This document shows positions 7,967 to 15,687 of a DNA stretch of 64,000 nucleotides, piece by piece; positions within the stretch are counted from its first letter, which is position 1; every line of letters begins with the position of its first letter. A program made the position numbers and the translations under genes. The notes beneath the pieces were generated by a model, which ran no database searches, was not told where the DNA came from, and was given only the letters and a program-made list of their open reading frames with translations. Source of the DNA: Agromyces protaetiae (GTDB lineage Bacteria; Actinomycetota; Actinomycetes; Actinomycetales; Microbacteriaceae); assembly GCF_030866785.1 (NCBI RefSeq), contig NZ_CP133018.1, positions 3,224,001 through 3,288,000 on the forward strand, in the 5' to 3' direction.

Positions 7967-8542
7967 TCAGCTCACGACCGGTTGTTTCGGTCGACGCCAG
8001 CGCCGCTCCTGGACGAGTTGACGATTCACAGCGTCGGCAAGGTGTCCCCGGGCCACGCGCTCAGCCTCGCAAAGCGGCTCGGCTTGGCGAGCGTCGACAG
8101 AGTGGTGTCCGTCTTCCTGTGCTACGAAGGAAAATTCATCGAGTTTCGCCTCAAAGCGTTCCAACGTGGATTGCCAGAGCTCGAACGCACGAAACACCTT
8201 CGTTGAAGCGTATGCGCTTACGATGGCTCGAGCGCGAACGCGCGTCGCCCTTTGAGGACGGGCTGTACGCCGGTGCGGCATCTCCGTCCGGTAATCATCA
8301 TCCGAGGTTTCGAGCAGGTCATAGGTCTGGTCACCTACCCAGAGACCATAGTGCTCAACCAGCTCCATGAGCTCCAAGTACTTCTCACCGCGGTTAGCCC
8401 GATCGTCTCTGAGCAACTGCTGACGCCCGGTGATTGCGGGGACGAGCACTGCAAGCAAAGACACAATGAGTGCCGAGATGGCGAGACCGGTCGCAATCCA
8501 ATCGCTCGATGCGTTCGAGGGCTCCGTCGCGGCCGAGATCAT
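7967..8542 (-). CDS. membrane-anchored hypothetical protein
   Basis: 191 residues with one membrane span near the N-terminus (IATGLAISALIVSLLAVLVP, about residues 14-33) followed by a charged, mostly helical soluble part that would face the cytoplasm. The start at 8542 is chosen because the membrane segment begins soon after it, and because TACGAT lies exactly 6 nt upstream, the leaderless pattern seen elsewhere here. Upstream in-frame codons to 8659 look non-coding. Similar one-span proteins of about 190 residues are common in actinobacterial accessory regions without assigned function. Convergent with the preceding gene. Confidence 0.6.
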   Translation of the reverse strand: MISAATEPSNASSDWIATGLAISALIVSLLAVLVPAITGRQQLLRDDRANRGEKYLELMELVEHYGLWVGDQTYDLLETSDDDYRTEMPHRRTARPQRATRVRARAIVSAYASTKVFRAFELWQSTLERFEAKLDEFSFVAQEDGHHSVDARQAEPLCEAERVARGHLADAVNRQLVQERRWRRPKQPVVS

Positions 8543-8704
8543 GCGCCGATCGTATCCGTCTTTGCGATAGCGCCACTCACCCACCCGTTGCCCGAGTCCA
8601 CCGTACAATCCGCGAGGCAGAATCGATGATGCAAGTAGCTGAGCGTGCGGAGCTAACACCAGCGACGGCGGCCCGGACTAGAGTCCAAGTGATGGAGCAT
8701 CGTT

Positions 8705-9445
8705 GTGGCGTACGCGTTTGAAGTAAAGACTTCCACCCCACGCGCGGGGAGGCGATTTGAGCCGATTCAGGAACGTGAGCTGCATCACGATGCGCTTGCA
8801 TCAGCGCGCAGTCTTCCGGGAGCGACGCGGGGTCTGGTCGTGGTGCCTGAGTTCGCTGGACCGATCGGTATTCCAGATTTCACCGCATATGTGGGCCCGA
8901 TCGACCGAATCCGACACCGAGCGCAACTCGAAGTCGAGCCTGTCATCAATGAGCTGGAGTCCGGAATTGTCTCGGCGGCCTTCTTCCGTCGACCGTCAAC
9001 GGCCCTCGACATCGCCGATGCCCTCGGGTGGCCAGTCGCAACGGTTGCCGGTCGCGCGAGTCGCTTGGCCAAGCGAGGCGCATTGGTGGAAATCGGCGCG
9101 GGCCGTTACATTCGCCCTTTCCCGATCGAGCCTGGCGGACGACTGTACGCCATAGAGACCAAAGTGGACGACTGGAAATCCGCACTCCGACAAGTCCGAA
9201 CATACCGAGTGTGGGCCGATGGCTACGTTTTGGTGATGGGGAAGCTCAGCGACCGCGTCGAATCGGACCTGACGAATGAGGTTAGGCGTGATCGAGGCGG
9301 CCTAGTCATCGCCGGAGCTTGGAAGATTCGTCCAAGGATCGGAAAAGTTGCTGCACGGCGAAGACTTCAAGCGTGGGAGATGTTTGCGGCCGCAACCCAA
9401 AGCGGGTTAGGGGATCCAACCTTCGCTCTGGGCGTACATTCGTAG
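8705..9445 (+). CDS. winged-helix protein with PD-(D/E)XK-nuclease-like residues
   Basis: 246 residues from a GTG with GGAG seven nt upstream. The middle part (about 85-130) looks like a winged helix-turn-helix (LDIADALGWPVATVAGRASR then LAKRGALVEIGAGRY). It is flanked by GIPDF (Pro57-Asp58) and YAIETKVDDWKSALRQVRTY (Glu151, Lys153, Gln163), the arrangement of a PD-(D/E)XK nuclease core interrupted by a DNA-binding domain. This is a reading by eye, not a family match. Base composition is clearly lower in GC than the flanking chromosome, which suggests transfer. Its 3' end overlaps the convergent gene that follows by 39 bp. Confidence 0.65.
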   Translation: MAYAFEVKTSTPRAGRRFEPIQERELHHDALASARSLPGATRGLVVVPEFAGPIGIPDFTAYVGPIDRIRHRAQLEVEPVINELESGIVSAAFFRRPSTALDIADALGWPVATVAGRASRLAKRGALVEIGAGRYIRPFPIEPGGRLYAIETKVDDWKSALRQVRTYRVWADGYVLVMGKLSDRVESDLTNEVRRDRGGLVIAGAWKIRPRIGKVAARRRLQAWEMFAAATQSGLGDPTFALGVHS

Positions 9446-10576
9446 GCCTTGCTGAAAGGGGGCGACCCAGGTTCCTGATCGGTCGGACAGACCCATCACT
9501 GCTCGGACCGCAGCCCAGTTGGTGGAAGCTTCGGTGTACATCTTGTCCAATTCTTCATAGCGCTGTTGATAACTGCCGCCCGAGATCTGGACTCGCCGGA
9601 TTGCGGCGTCGAGCTGCTGAACGTGGTGGCTGAATACCCCCTTGGGCCCTGGCACGGCGGGCATCCCGCCCAATCTCGCCGCGAGGGCGGAATCCTGCTG
9701 TTGAAGGAGCGCCCCGTCACCCTTCCTGTCCAAGGTTCCGAGAAGACCAAGCACACTAGGTCGCTCATACCAACTGGCTTGGCCGCCTGCTTCAGGTCGA
9801 GGCGCATAGTCCGAGAATGAAACGACCCGCTGTCGTTTGTCCCAACCGGTTCCTGCCGTCGACGCGCCGGCTGCCACTGCAGGAAGGGCAGCAAAATCGC
9901 CATGCGAAACATGCACGGGCGCATATTCGCTTAGTGCACGAACCGTCCGACAGATTCCGTAGACCTCGTCAGCTGTCAACCGCGGAGGGAGATCATTATC
10001 AGGCTGAACAAACGAAATGAACCAAGCCGATGGATCGAGCGCTGCGAGTGCCCCGACGTGAGCGTCCAGGTCGCGACCGTCGCTCCAAAACGTCCCGACG
10101 CCAGCAATCGTTAGTGCTGCGGACGACTGCATGTCCAGTGCGACCCGGGCAGTCTCGAGAGCGAGAGTGCTCACGTTATTGAGGCCCGAAGGAAGCAACG
10201 GAGCCGGGGCGACGAACGGCGCGCCGAGATCTGATTGATGCTTGAAAACGCGCCTCACATGCTCGCGTCTGTAAGCGTCTTGAGTCAGATCCCCGACCGG
10301 GCCACCCCAGAGATTGAACTCCGCGTAGTACCGGAGATCGCCAACACCCGGCATCTGGAGAGCGTGGGTCGTTGGATCGAACCACACCTGAACCCCTGCG
10401 TCGCGCAGCTCCTGCGCCCGCTTGCCGATTCCAGGCTTCAGGCCGGGGCCGCCACGGTGACGATACGGAGACGCCCACGGGGTGAGTACGGCTCCCGTCG
10501 CGAATCCAGCCGCATGGACCTCCGTAATCCATCCCGCCTGGAATGACCGGGGGCTGTCTTCGATCAAGGTAGTCAT
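9407..10576 (-). CDS. unknown protein, probable TIM barrel, coupled to a Ser/Thr kinase
   Basis: No family recognised with confidence. The 389 residues alternate short hydrophobic strands ending in polar loops (VLTPWASPY, VQVWFDPTTH, FVAPAPLL, LTIAGVGTF, WFISFVQPDND, VHVSHGDFA, ASTAGTGWDKRQR) with helices. This is the look of a (beta/alpha)8 barrel such as the tRNA-guanine transglycosylase-like or luciferase-like folds. The C-terminal 90 residues are helical. Its ATG overlaps the kinase stop codon (ATGA, 10573-10576), so the two are translationally coupled and probably act together, perhaps as kinase and substrate. GC content is lower than in the core genes. The enzyme activity cannot be inferred. 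Confidence 0.7.
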   Translation of the reverse strand: MTTLIEDSPRSFQAGWITEVHAAGFATGAVLTPWASPYRHRGGPGLKPGIGKRAQELRDAGVQVWFDPTTHALQMPGVGDLRYYAEFNLWGGPVGDLTQDAYRREHVRRVFKHQSDLGAPFVAPAPLLPSGLNNVSTLALETARVALDMQSSAALTIAGVGTFWSDGRDLDAHVGALAALDPSAWFISFVQPDNDLPPRLTADEVYGICRTVRALSEYAPVHVSHGDFAALPAVAAGASTAGTGWDKRQRVVSFSDYAPRPEAGGQASWYERPSVLGLLGTLDRKGDGALLQQQDSALAARLGGMPAVPGPKGVFSHHVQQLDAAIRRVQISGGSYQQRYEELDKMYTEASTNWAAVRAVMGLSDRSGTWVAPFQQGLRMYAQSEGWIP

Positions 10577-11418
10577 GCGGTCGCCTCCAGTGCATCGCGG
10601 AGCGCCGCAGCGTTACGGAACCTGCGGGCGGGCTGCGGGTGGAGCGCCCTGTGAATCACGGCCACTTGCTCCGGAGAGAGATCGGGTCGAGATGCGCTCA
10701 AGGGCGCCATCGCTCCGCTCTGGAGCCGCAGAGCATACTCATAGTCATCACCGCGCCAGGGATACGGAGACACTCCGCTTAGAGCTGTGTACATGAGGAT
10801 GCCGACCTGAAAGACATCCGACATCTGCATTGGGCCACCGCTGTAACTGTTGAGGTGTTCCGGCGTAAGGAAACCGCGTGTACCAGGCTGGCCCGCTACC
10901 GTCACCCCTGATCGAAGGGTGTGCCGTGCAAAACCGAAGTCCAGCACCTTATAGGTGCCGTTGCTGAGTCGGCGGACGTTGTTTGCACTCAAATCGCGGT
11001 GAATAACTGACTTCTCATGCCCGGCAGCGAGTCCATTCGCGATCTGGATACCCATGGGCCTCGCGTCATCCCAGGCCCACTGGGTGCCATCCAGGAGAGG
11101 CCCGAGATCGTCGCCATCGAGGTACTCCTCAATCCAAGCAGCCCCGCTGACTGGCGAGCCGAGCTCTACAAGATCTGACTCCACTCTCACGACGTTCGGG
11201 TTGGAGATACTTGCGAGCAACTGAACTTCGCGCTCGGCGCGCTTTAGCGTTTCGTCGGTGGTGAACTCGAGCGCCACGACTTTCAGAACGAACGGTTGAC
11301 CATCGCGTGACACACGCCGAACGGCTTTCTGCCCTCCAGCGGCGCCAATCGCACCTTCATCAATCACCCCAAGTGCATCGACAGCCTCACCAATGAGCGC
11401 ATCGTCTGCGACAGTCAT
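10573..11418 (-). CDS. soluble Ser/Thr protein kinase
   Basis: Eukaryotic-like protein kinase of 281 residues without a membrane segment or sensor domain. The catalytic set is complete: FVLKVV (Lys46), EREV (Glu64), HRDLSANN (Asp142, Asn147), DFG at 160-162 and TPEHL in the APE position (185-189). The glycine loop is unusual (GAIGAAGGQKAV). The start at 11418 is chosen because TAGGTT stands 7 nt upstream; two earlier in-frame ATGs (11439, 11601) have no signal, and the longer form would overlap the divergent relaxase remnant. It is the first gene of a two-gene unit with the TIM-barrel-like protein. Housekeeping actinobacterial Pkn kinases are membrane bound, so this is a different, accessory type. 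Confidence 0.85.
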   Translation of the reverse strand: MTVADDALIGEAVDALGVIDEGAIGAAGGQKAVRRVSRDGQPFVLKVVALEFTTDETLKRAEREVQLLASISNPNVVRVESDLVELGSPVSGAAWIEEYLDGDDLGPLLDGTQWAWDDARPMGIQIANGLAAGHEKSVIHRDLSANNVRRLSNGTYKVLDFGFARHTLRSGVTVAGQPGTRGFLTPEHLNSYSGGPMQMSDVFQVGILMYTALSGVSPYPWRGDDYEYALRLQSGAMAPLSASRPDLSPEQVAVIHRALHPQPARRFRNAAALRDALEATA

Positions 11419-11528
11419 GTTCCCGAACCTATCGGACATACCAGACACGGGAACGCAACAGACGACACCCGAATGGACGTATGCCACCGTAGGTAGTTGC
11501 AGAACCTGAGCTAGCTCGGAGGAAGGCG

Positions 11529-11930
11529 ATGCGAGGTGGAGTGATCCTGTACCGGGGTTCCGGGGCCGACGCGCGCCGGTACCTCGAGTCCGATCGCTCA
11601 CGCGCCGCCGACTACTACCTCGATGGCGGCACGGCGCTGGCCGAGTTCTTCGTCGTCGACGGCAACGGCGACCTGATCGGCGAGGGCGCGCTCACCCCCG
11701 ACCAGTACGCCCAGTGGGTCGACTGGACCAACCCGCTCACCGGCGAGTCGATGGGCACACCCCGCCACGCCGGCAACGCTCGCCACACGACGAACCTGAC
11801 ACTGGCCTCAAGCGGCGGGAATCCAAGCCGCGGCCTCCGCCGCCATCTCAGCACGAGCGCGCGAGAGCATGGCCAACCTTCCTGGGTTCTTCGCCAAATT
11901 GATCGGCGGCCGAAAGTGGCGGATTACTGA
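11529..11930 (+). pseudogene. 5' fragment of a MobF/TrwC-type conjugative relaxase
   Basis: The first 75 or so residues (MRGGVILYRGSGADARRYLE, then the DYYLDGGT, LTPDQYAQWVDWTNPLTGES and GTPR segments) match the N-terminus typical of actinobacterial TrwC-like relaxases, including a strong GGAGGAAGG ribosome site. A whole relaxase exceeds 800 residues. Here homology stops near 11790 and the frame ends at 11930 after crossing the 3' end of the convergent GIY-YIG gene. The catalytic Tyr and His motifs and the helicase part are gone. This is a remnant of an integrated conjugative element or plasmid, and the clearest mark of mobility in the segment. Confidence 0.7.
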
Positions 11931-12416
11931 GGTTTCGACTTCGTTCAGTGTCGATTCCATTCGCGACGGCGCCGGCCAGACCGCGAGCTTGAGCCGCTGA
12001 TGCATCCACTCAGTCAGCCGATCGTCACCGCTGTCGGCGAGCCCGTAGTTCGCGAAATGCCCTGGCTTGCTCGGGTTCCTCGGGACCGCGCGAAGGTTCA
12101 GCGGTTCCCGTAGAAGCGCGGCAAAGGATCGTCGAACCGTCGAACTCCCCGTTCGTGCGGCTGAACCCGGAAGCGCTGCGAAATGTCCATTGAGGTCACG
12201 AGATACGAGGTTCTCCTCTGCCTTGCCGACGTACAGCGGGTGATCGGCGTCAGTCGTGAGACCGAGATCCGCCGCTGCGCGAACATCGCCGAAGATGGCG
12301 TATAGCCCAGGCAGTCGCGGCACATGGGCGGCGGCCTCGGCAATCCCCCAGCGAGCTCCCATCAATCCATCCACCGCGGCGGACACGAGCATGGTCGGAG
12401 GCAACGTAGTCGTCAT
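11808..12416 (-). CDS. GIY-YIG nuclease domain protein
   Basis: 202 residues. The domain shows GLYAI (strand 1), LYVGKAEENLVSRDL (strand 2 with the following Arg) and the C-terminal TLNEVETSVIRHFRPPINLA, which supplies the metal-binding Glu and the ...P.N motif of GIY-YIG enzymes. It is a stand-alone domain, as in small homing or restriction-like nucleases, and its target is unknown. The ATG at 12416 has TACAGT 7 nt upstream, favouring it over the one at 12461. Its 3' end overlaps the decayed relaxase frame. GC content is lower than the chromosome average. Confidence 0.75.
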   Translation of the reverse strand: MTTTLPPTMLVSAAVDGLMGARWGIAEAAAHVPRLPGLYAIFGDVRAAADLGLTTDADHPLYVGKAEENLVSRDLNGHFAALPGSAARTGSSTVRRSFAALLREPLNLRAVPRNPSKPGHFANYGLADSGDDRLTEWMHQRLKLAVWPAPSRMESTLNEVETSVIRHFRPPINLAKNPGRLAMLSRARAEMAAEAAAWIPAA

Positions 12417-12498
12417 AGCGGCGACTGTAGTCCCGACTCCTTCCCCACCGTCGCTGGCCATCTCGTCGAGTGCTGCCCTCGACCGTCATACTGTCGAC

Positions 12499-12978
12499 GT
12501 GACGGATCGCGCAGAAGCACAGCCCAATGGCATTCAGGGTCTCGTCACGGCCCGAGCTCTGTGGGCCGTGCGTGTCAGCGCCGCGCAACAAGCCATAGAC
12601 GCTGCAACGCTCGCGCTGACCGAAGGAGTCGATAGCGACCCTCTTCGCGAGCTCGCCGGCGCACACCAGGACATAAACGTGTTCGAGTTGGGTGCGTTGA
12701 TTGACACCGCGTTGAGCAGCGCAGGTGTCGACGTCGACGATATGACCGAAGACGACGCCTTGCAGATTTCCGCCAGGCACTACGTGAAATGCGTGATTGA
12801 AGGCCAGATGCCCGTTCGCGAGTTCACGGCCTGGGCGCACTCGAGGTTAGGGCACGAAGGTCCCGCATGGGCTCAAGAGCTGGTGGAACTCGACGATGAG
12901 TTCGACGCTCTCGATGGAGGCTGGGGGCGCGAGCCGAATTGGGAGCAGATCCTCGAGCGATTTCTGGTCTCGCGCTAA
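12499..12978 (+). CDS. hypothetical acidic protein
   Basis: 159 residues, mostly helical and acidic (LDDEFDALDGGWGREPNWEQ near the end), no signal peptide, no membrane segment and no family I know. The GTG at 12499 lies 6 nt after CATACT, fitting a leaderless start, and is divergent from the GIY-YIG gene by 82 bp. Small acidic proteins beside nucleases are sometimes immunity or antidote proteins, but nothing here proves that. Confidence 0.6.
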   Translation: MTDRAEAQPNGIQGLVTARALWAVRVSAAQQAIDAATLALTEGVDSDPLRELAGAHQDINVFELGALIDTALSSAGVDVDDMTEDDALQISARHYVKCVIEGQMPVREFTAWAHSRLGHEGPAWAQELVELDDEFDALDGGWGREPNWEQILERFLVSR

Positions 12979-13092
12979 TGCGCCGCTGACAATTCATCGT
13001 GATGTGACGGCGATCCGAGCGACCCTATCCGCGCGATGGGTCCCGGCGACACTGCGTGCCAGCCGTCTCTGCACTGGTTCTACGCTCGGCTC

Positions 13093-14034
13093 ATGATTCA
13101 GTCCGGTCGAGCGTCATTCATCGTCTCGTCCTCGGAGACGGATCCAGCCGCGATTTCGAATCTCCTCGGGCTCGATCCGACCAGCGTCACGAACGCAGGC
13201 ATACCGCGCGAGTCTGGCCGCGTGCCCGATCACCACAGCTGGAGCATCGACACCGGCGAGGTCGACAACACGAGCGACGACCAGACGGGTACGCCTGCTG
13301 TTCGAACGCTCCTCATGCTGATCCAACCCGCGCTCAGAAGACTGTCGAACCTTCCCCCAGACTGCGAAGTCCGCATCCAATGGTCGGCGTACTCGGATTC
13401 CGTCCAAGGCGGATTCGTGATGCCCGCCGATCTCGCAGCAGCGATCGGCCAGTTCGGTGTCGACGTGTTCGGCACGGTCTATCTCGGCGACGTTGAGAAC
13501 GCTGACTCGGACGCGTCGCTTCGATCTCGCCGCGTCACCCCACTGACGGACCGGCTGTCGGGCGGCAGCGCGCGAGCGCAAGAGGATGATGGATACATGC
13601 GCGCTGCTCACCGCCCCGGTCTTCGGGTCGGCTCAGGACTCACGATCCCTGAGTCTGAACTGTCGTGGCGGTTCTCGCGGTCATCCGGGCCTGGCGGGCA
13701 GAGCGTGAACACCGCCGACTCCCGAGCCGAACTCGTCTGGGATGTGGCGGGCTCGGCGGCGCTCTCCCCACTCCAGCGGGAGCGGATCCTCGAGCGCCTG
13801 AGCGGTCGCATCGTCGACGGGGTGCTGACGATCGCCGCATCCGAGCACCGTGCGCAGGTGCGCAACCGAGAGGCCGCGCGCGATCGGCTCGTCGCCCTCG
13901 TCACCGACGCCGTGCAGCCGCCGGCACCGGCGAGACGACCGACGAAGCCGGGTCGAGGTGCAAAGGAACGTCGGTTGGAAGCGACGAAGCGGCGCACCGA
14001 GGTCAAGCGACTGCGTCGACCGCCTCACGACTGA
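13093..14034 (+). CDS. arfB: DUF4279-ArfB in-frame fusion (peptidyl-tRNA hydrolase C-terminal)
   Basis: Residues 1-135 look like a DUF4279 domain (ASFIVSSSETDPAAISNLLG, then SWSIDTGEV, then QGGFVMPADLAAAIGQFGVD). After a 30-residue linker, residues 175-313 are a complete ArfB: the catalytic GPGGQSVNT (GGQ at 201-203) and a basic C-terminal tail (KPGRGAKERRLEATKRRTEV) that enters the mRNA channel. ArfB rescues stalled ribosomes by hydrolysing peptidyl-tRNA. It is normally a separate protein of about 140 residues. There is no stop between the parts, and an internal ATG at 13597 could give ArfB alone. TACGCT 6 nt before 13093 supports the long start. The join sits where the accessory segment meets core genes. 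Confidence 0.8.
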   Translation: MIQSGRASFIVSSSETDPAAISNLLGLDPTSVTNAGIPRESGRVPDHHSWSIDTGEVDNTSDDQTGTPAVRTLLMLIQPALRRLSNLPPDCEVRIQWSAYSDSVQGGFVMPADLAAAIGQFGVDVFGTVYLGDVENADSDASLRSRRVTPLTDRLSGGSARAQEDDGYMRAAHRPGLRVGSGLTIPESELSWRFSRSSGPGGQSVNTADSRAELVWDVAGSAALSPLQRERILERLSGRIVDGVLTIAASEHRAQVRNREAARDRLVALVTDAVQPPAPARRPTKPGRGAKERRLEATKRRTEVKRLRRPPHD

Positions 14035-14113
14035 CGGCCGAGCCGCCTGCGCCCGCTCGCCGACTGCGCGCGCTGCGGTACCCGGCAGAGCATCGCTGCT
14101 GAAGAATGGCGGC

Positions 14114-14470
14114 ATGACGGAGATCTCCGACCACGACGCGTACATTGCGGCCGCCCCGGAACGGTTCCGCCCACTGTTGGCCGCGCTGCGCGCGCAGCTT
14201 GCGCATACGCTCCCGGATGCCGAGGAAGTCATCGAGTACCGCATGCCGGGGTTCCGGATCGGGCCTTCGATCGTCGCCGGTTACGCCGCCTTCAGCAAGC
14301 AGTGCGGCCTCTACCTCTCGTCGGGCGCCATCGCCGCCCACGCCGACGAGATCGCCGCCGCGGGGTTGAAGGCCACCAAGACGGGAATCACCTTCCCGCC
14401 GAAGAACCCGATCCCGGACGACCTCGTCGAACGACTCGCGCTCGCCTCGCGCAAGGATCTCGGGCTCTGA
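14114..14470 (+). CDS. DUF1801 / YdhG-like protein
   Basis: 118 residues of the small YdhG/DUF1801 family: the N-terminal YIAAAPERFRPLLAALRAQL helix, the PDAEEVIEYRMPGF motif, and LYLSSGAIAAHADEIAAAGL with the closing GITFPPKNPIPDDLVERLAL. Members have an SCP2/frataxin-like fold and some are described as iron chaperones; the role here is not known. No clear ribosome site is seen. Confidence 0.85.
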   Translation: MTEISDHDAYIAAAPERFRPLLAALRAQLAHTLPDAEEVIEYRMPGFRIGPSIVAGYAAFSKQCGLYLSSGAIAAHADEIAAAGLKATKTGITFPPKNPIPDDLVERLALASRKDLGL

Positions 14471-14501
14471 CCGAGCCAACTCAACACCACCCCGGCCGCA
14501 C

Positions 14502-15350
14502 TCACCCGAGCTCGAACGACGTCACACCGTAGACGTCGTGCATGGGCGCAGCGGGCGCGGGGCCGAGGTACATCCGGGCCGTCTCGAACTCGGCGCGCAT
14601 CCGACGCGCGTGCACGAGCCGCACGGCGGCGTCATTCACCGTCGGCACGTCGATCGCAACCTCGACTCCGGGCGGCACGGCGCCGAGCAGGTCGGAGAGG
14701 AGGCCTTCGGCGACGGTCGGCGAGTCGGCGAAGAGCGGGCCGATACGGAACCCCTCGGTTGCCGGCCGGATGGCGCCGTAGCCCGTGACCGAACCGGCGT
14801 CCACATGCACCCGCGAATGAACACCAGCCTGCGTGAGCCACGAACCCGTGAACGCCGCGCGCGGCGCCCCGAACACACGCCCGTCGTATTCGATCACGGC
14901 AGCCAGATCGGCATCCTCGATCGGCCGGCTCGCCGGCGCCGATGGACCAGCCCCGCGCGACTCAGTCACACATCGCACGTTCCGATGCGCGAGCGCGAAC
15001 CCCGCGCGCTCGTACGCAGGAATCTGCGCGACGACCCCGTCGAGACCGATGGTGCGCGCATGGCTCTGCGCAAGCGCATACTCCCACAACCGAAGTCCGT
15101 ATCCCCTACCCCGGACCTCGGGCCGGACGATGTAAAACCCCAGGAAGGCGTACGACGCGTCATAGGAGACGACCGAGATGCTGGCGATCACCTCGCCGTC
15201 GAGCGTTCCCACGAAGAACCCGGACGGATCGGCCGTGAAGAATGCATCCGCATCGAGCAGGCCAGGGTTCCACCCCTCATCCGCCGCCCACCGCACGACG
15301 AGATCGAGCTCCGACCGCTGCATCCGGCGCATCGAGTAGTGCCCGCCCAT
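14502..15350 (-). CDS. GNAT acetyltransferase with C-terminal second domain
   Basis: 282 residues. The N-terminal GNAT domain (1-140) carries the acetyl-CoA binding loop VRPEVRGRGYGLRLWEYAL. The second half (GYGAIRPATEGFRIGPLFAD and following) matches the C-terminal acetyltransferase-like domain found in YitI-type proteins. It transfers an acetyl group from acetyl-CoA to an unknown amine. GGGAGG just before the ATG at 15350 fixes the start; upstream in-frame codons are not used. Confidence 0.88.
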   Translation of the reverse strand: MGGHYSMRRMQRSELDLVVRWAADEGWNPGLLDADAFFTADPSGFFVGTLDGEVIASISVVSYDASYAFLGFYIVRPEVRGRGYGLRLWEYALAQSHARTIGLDGVVAQIPAYERAGFALAHRNVRCVTESRGAGPSAPASRPIEDADLAAVIEYDGRVFGAPRAAFTGSWLTQAGVHSRVHVDAGSVTGYGAIRPATEGFRIGPLFADSPTVAEGLLSDLLGAVPPGVEVAIDVPTVNDAAVRLVHARRMRAEFETARMYLGPAPAAPMHDVYGVTSFELG

Positions 15351-15687
15351 GACCTCCCCCAGGTGCGGGGCCGCCGGGCCGGCGAGGAGGATTCGCCGAC
15401 CCGGCCACCGGTACCCCACGCGGGTAGATCGCGGTCGGCACCGATGGCGCAGTGTCCCTTGGAGTTGCGCGTCTTCAAAGCGGAAGCGAAGTGCAAAGCC
15501 CCCCGGCTTCAACTCCCGCGACCACGCCGTTCACGGTGTTGAGGAGGCTGATTACCCGAAAATCAGCCGCCGCCGACCCGGCGCGGTGCCCCGATCATAG
15601 CAATGCGAGACGCCATTTCCGCAGCGGTTGCGCGAACATGCGGCCGCCTCGAGATGGCAGCCAACGCCCGAACCCGCGACCTCCGAG
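15351..15687. other. gene-free spacer of 337 bp with small inverted repeats
   Basis: No reading frame here is convincing. Two structures are visible: GGAGTTG (15461-15467) with its complement CAACTCC (15510-15516) about 42 nt apart, and an 8-bp hairpin GGCTGATT/AATCAGCC (15546-15568). The latter may be a weak terminator. Confidence 0.4.

Noticed and set aside
10573..11601. Kinase start at 11601
   Set aside because: The added 61 residues overlap the divergent relaxase remnant and have no kinase-like content or ribosome site.
15461..15516. Possible small RNA or tRNA remnant (GGAGTTG...CAACTCC)
   Set aside because: Only a 7-bp outer stem forms; no anticodon or T arm with proper pairing is present.
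6845..15570. tRNA-Phe as an attachment site with a second copy of its 3' end
   Set aside because: No repeat of the last 20 bases of the tRNA was found in the next 8 kb, so no att pair can be claimed.
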